From: JAKFEW01 sp036675505 | Lineage (GTDB): Bacteria; Cyanobacteriota; Sericytochromatia; S15B-MN24; JAQBPE01 | Reading direction: 5' to 3' | Assembly (NCBI GenBank): GCA_036675505.1 | Contig: JAKFEW010000115.1 | Span: 1-46,655, forward strand | Length of the DNA stretch: 46,655 bases | Part shown: one piece after another, positions 45,798 to 46,655 of the stretch | How positions within the stretch are numbered: the stretch's first letter is position 1 | Layout: the number at the start of each line of letters is the position of its first letter | Translations under genes and position numbers: made by a program | The notes under the pieces: model-generated | The model's input: only the letters and a program-made list of their open reading frames with translations | Told to the model about the DNA's origin: nothing | The model's database searches: none

Positions 45798-46655
45798 TCA
45801 GCGACCCACGGCAATCTGATAGCCTCCATTGGGATTTGAACGGATAAAGCGGTCCAGCTCATCGGCCGAGACGCGGTGGACTTTCAGGTCCGCGGGGTCG
45901 TTCACGATGAACGTCCCGTCCGCCTCGATGCCCACCACGGCCACGTAGTGGCCACTCGTCTTGCCGGTGTTCCGGTGCGGGTTCATCTCGAAGTAATCGC
46001 CGTTCGCGACGACCATCTTGCCGGCGCGCACCTGCTCGGCGATCCAGCCGACCTGGGCGCCGGGGCCGCGGCTCTCGGCCTTGAGCCCCGCCGCCGCCGC
46101 CATCTTCGCGATGCCGCCGACGCTGGTGCCGTTGCCGCTCGTCCCGCCGATGCCGCCGAGGTGGTTGATCAGCTTGGCGTCGCTCATGCCGCCGCCCCAG
46201 CCGAAGGCGCGCGCGATGATGGCCATCGAGGTCGGGCCACAGTTGGCATCGCCGTTGTGGTAGCCCTGGGCCTTGCCGTCGGGGTTGTATTGGCTGATCT
46301 TGGGCGCGTTGCCCGGCGCGCCGGGGGCCGGCGAAGGGGCCGGGGCCGGCGCGGGCTCCGCGCCGCCGGGCAGGCGGAGCTCCTGGCCGGGGTGGATCAC
46401 GTTGGGGTCGCCGCCGATGACGTCGCGGTTGAGCGCGTAGATTTCAGGCCAGCGCTCGCCGTCGCCGAGCGTCTGTTGGGCGATCGCCGACAGCGAATCG
46501 CCGCCCTTCACCGTGTACGACGCGGCCGCGGGTGCTGCCGCCGGCGGCTCGGCGGGCTTCGGCTCTTCTGCCACGGGCGGCGGGGGCGCCGGGGGTTCGG
46601 CAGGCGCCGGCGGGGGCTCTGCGGGCGCGGCCGGTGGCGCGGGGGGGGCCTGGGG
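45798..46655 (-). CDS. LysM plus C39-like cysteine peptidase protein (5' end outside window)
   Basis: At least 285 residues, open to the right edge, so the true start lies beyond 46655. A GTG at 46574 is in frame but has no ribosome binding site and sits inside a Pro/Ala/Glu-rich tract. In order: the low-complexity tract, a LysM domain ('YTVKGGDSLSAIAQQTLGD' to 'IHPGQELRLPGG'), a Pro/Ala linker, and a papain-fold C39-like domain with Cys in 'DANCGPTSMAIIARAFG', His in 'SGHYVAVVGI' and Asn/Asp in 'FIVNDPAD'. LysM binds peptidoglycan, so it probably acts in the envelope as a peptidase or amidase. Confidence 0.85.
   Translation of the reverse strand, partial: PQAPPAPPAAPAEPPPAPAEPPAPPPPVAEEPKPAEPPAAAPAAASYTVKGGDSLSAIAQQTLGDGERWPEIYALNRDVIGGDPNVIHPGQELRLPGGAEPAPAPAPSPAPGAPGNAPKISQYNPDGKAQGYHNGDANCGPTSMAIIARAFGWGGGMSDAKLINHLGGIGGTSGNGTSVGGIAKMAAAAGLKAESRGPGAQVGWIAEQVRAGKMVVANGDYFEMNPHRNTGKTSGHYVAVVGIEADGTFIVNDPADLKVHRVSADELDRFIRSNPNGGYQIAVGR

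Noticed and set aside
46572..46574. GTG start for the LysM-C39 protein
   Set aside because: The frame stays open with the same Pro/Ala/Glu composition to the window edge, and no ribosome binding site precedes the GTG.
1..46655. Prophage or insertion sequence
   Set aside because: No integrase, transposase, phage structural gene or terminal inverted repeat pair was seen on either strand.

Overview
The window is a dense, GC-rich bacterial chromosome segment with short gaps, many ATGA overlaps and several convergent gene pairs that abut or overlap. Its gene content points to the cyanobacterial line, probably a non-photosynthetic member such as Sericytochromatia. It has a cyanobacterial-type glutamate-cysteine ligase, a LpxB-related protein of the type known from Cyanobacteria and Deinococcus, an ABC1/UbiB kinase, HemJ, and at least 23 copies of GCGATCGC, the cyanobacterial HIP1 palindrome. 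There are no photosynthesis genes. The lineage is an inference and needs a phylogeny. At least seven lipoprotein signal peptides and an outer-membrane-barrel-like protein suggest a diderm envelope.

Layout. 1-1814: two lipoproteins and MinD (minus). 1952-4989: a plus-strand operon of a formiminotransferase-cyclodeaminase-like protein, PurU and an ABC-2 transporter pair. 5101-8408: glutamate-cysteine ligase, a hypothetical protein, a small orphan with its own terminator, and an HtrA protease. 8490-9545: a small accessory island at the 3' end of a tRNA-Ser(CGA) gene, holding a hypothetical gene behind four 16-bp repeats and a decayed toxin-antitoxin locus. 9752-13294: TPR membrane protein, cupin, DUF4132 protein and a coiled-coil protein.

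13499-25207 carries much of tetrapyrrole synthesis in three transcription units: hemA-hemC (plus), hemD (plus), and hemE-hemN-hemJ (minus). Between them lie a cytochrome c fused to a beta-barrel-like domain, and a 1373-residue Ser/Thr kinase-AAA-TPR-GAF-like protein whose ATPase P-loop is destroyed. Coproporphyrinogen oxidation uses the oxygen-independent HemN, while the last oxidation uses HemJ. hemL, hemB and the chelatase are not in the window.

25379-38839: a methyltransferase-like and DUF2071 pair, an ABC1 kinase, a subtilase lipoprotein, an amidase lipoprotein, an RNA methyltransferase, two more lipoproteins, a FAD-Rieske oxidoreductase with a long structured leader, the LpxB-related protein and a phasin-like helical protein. 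38907-45717: a sugar ABC importer (binding lipoprotein and two permeases, no ATPase) beside two glycosidases of the debranching-enzyme type. 45798 to the end: a LysM plus C39-like protein, cut by the right edge.

Regulation visible in the sequence: a recurrent extended -10 element (TGG-TAnnAT), several starts that look leaderless, a Pho-box-like triple repeat before the subtilase gene, and structured leaders before hemA and the FAD-Rieske gene. No IS element, prophage or CRISPR array was seen.
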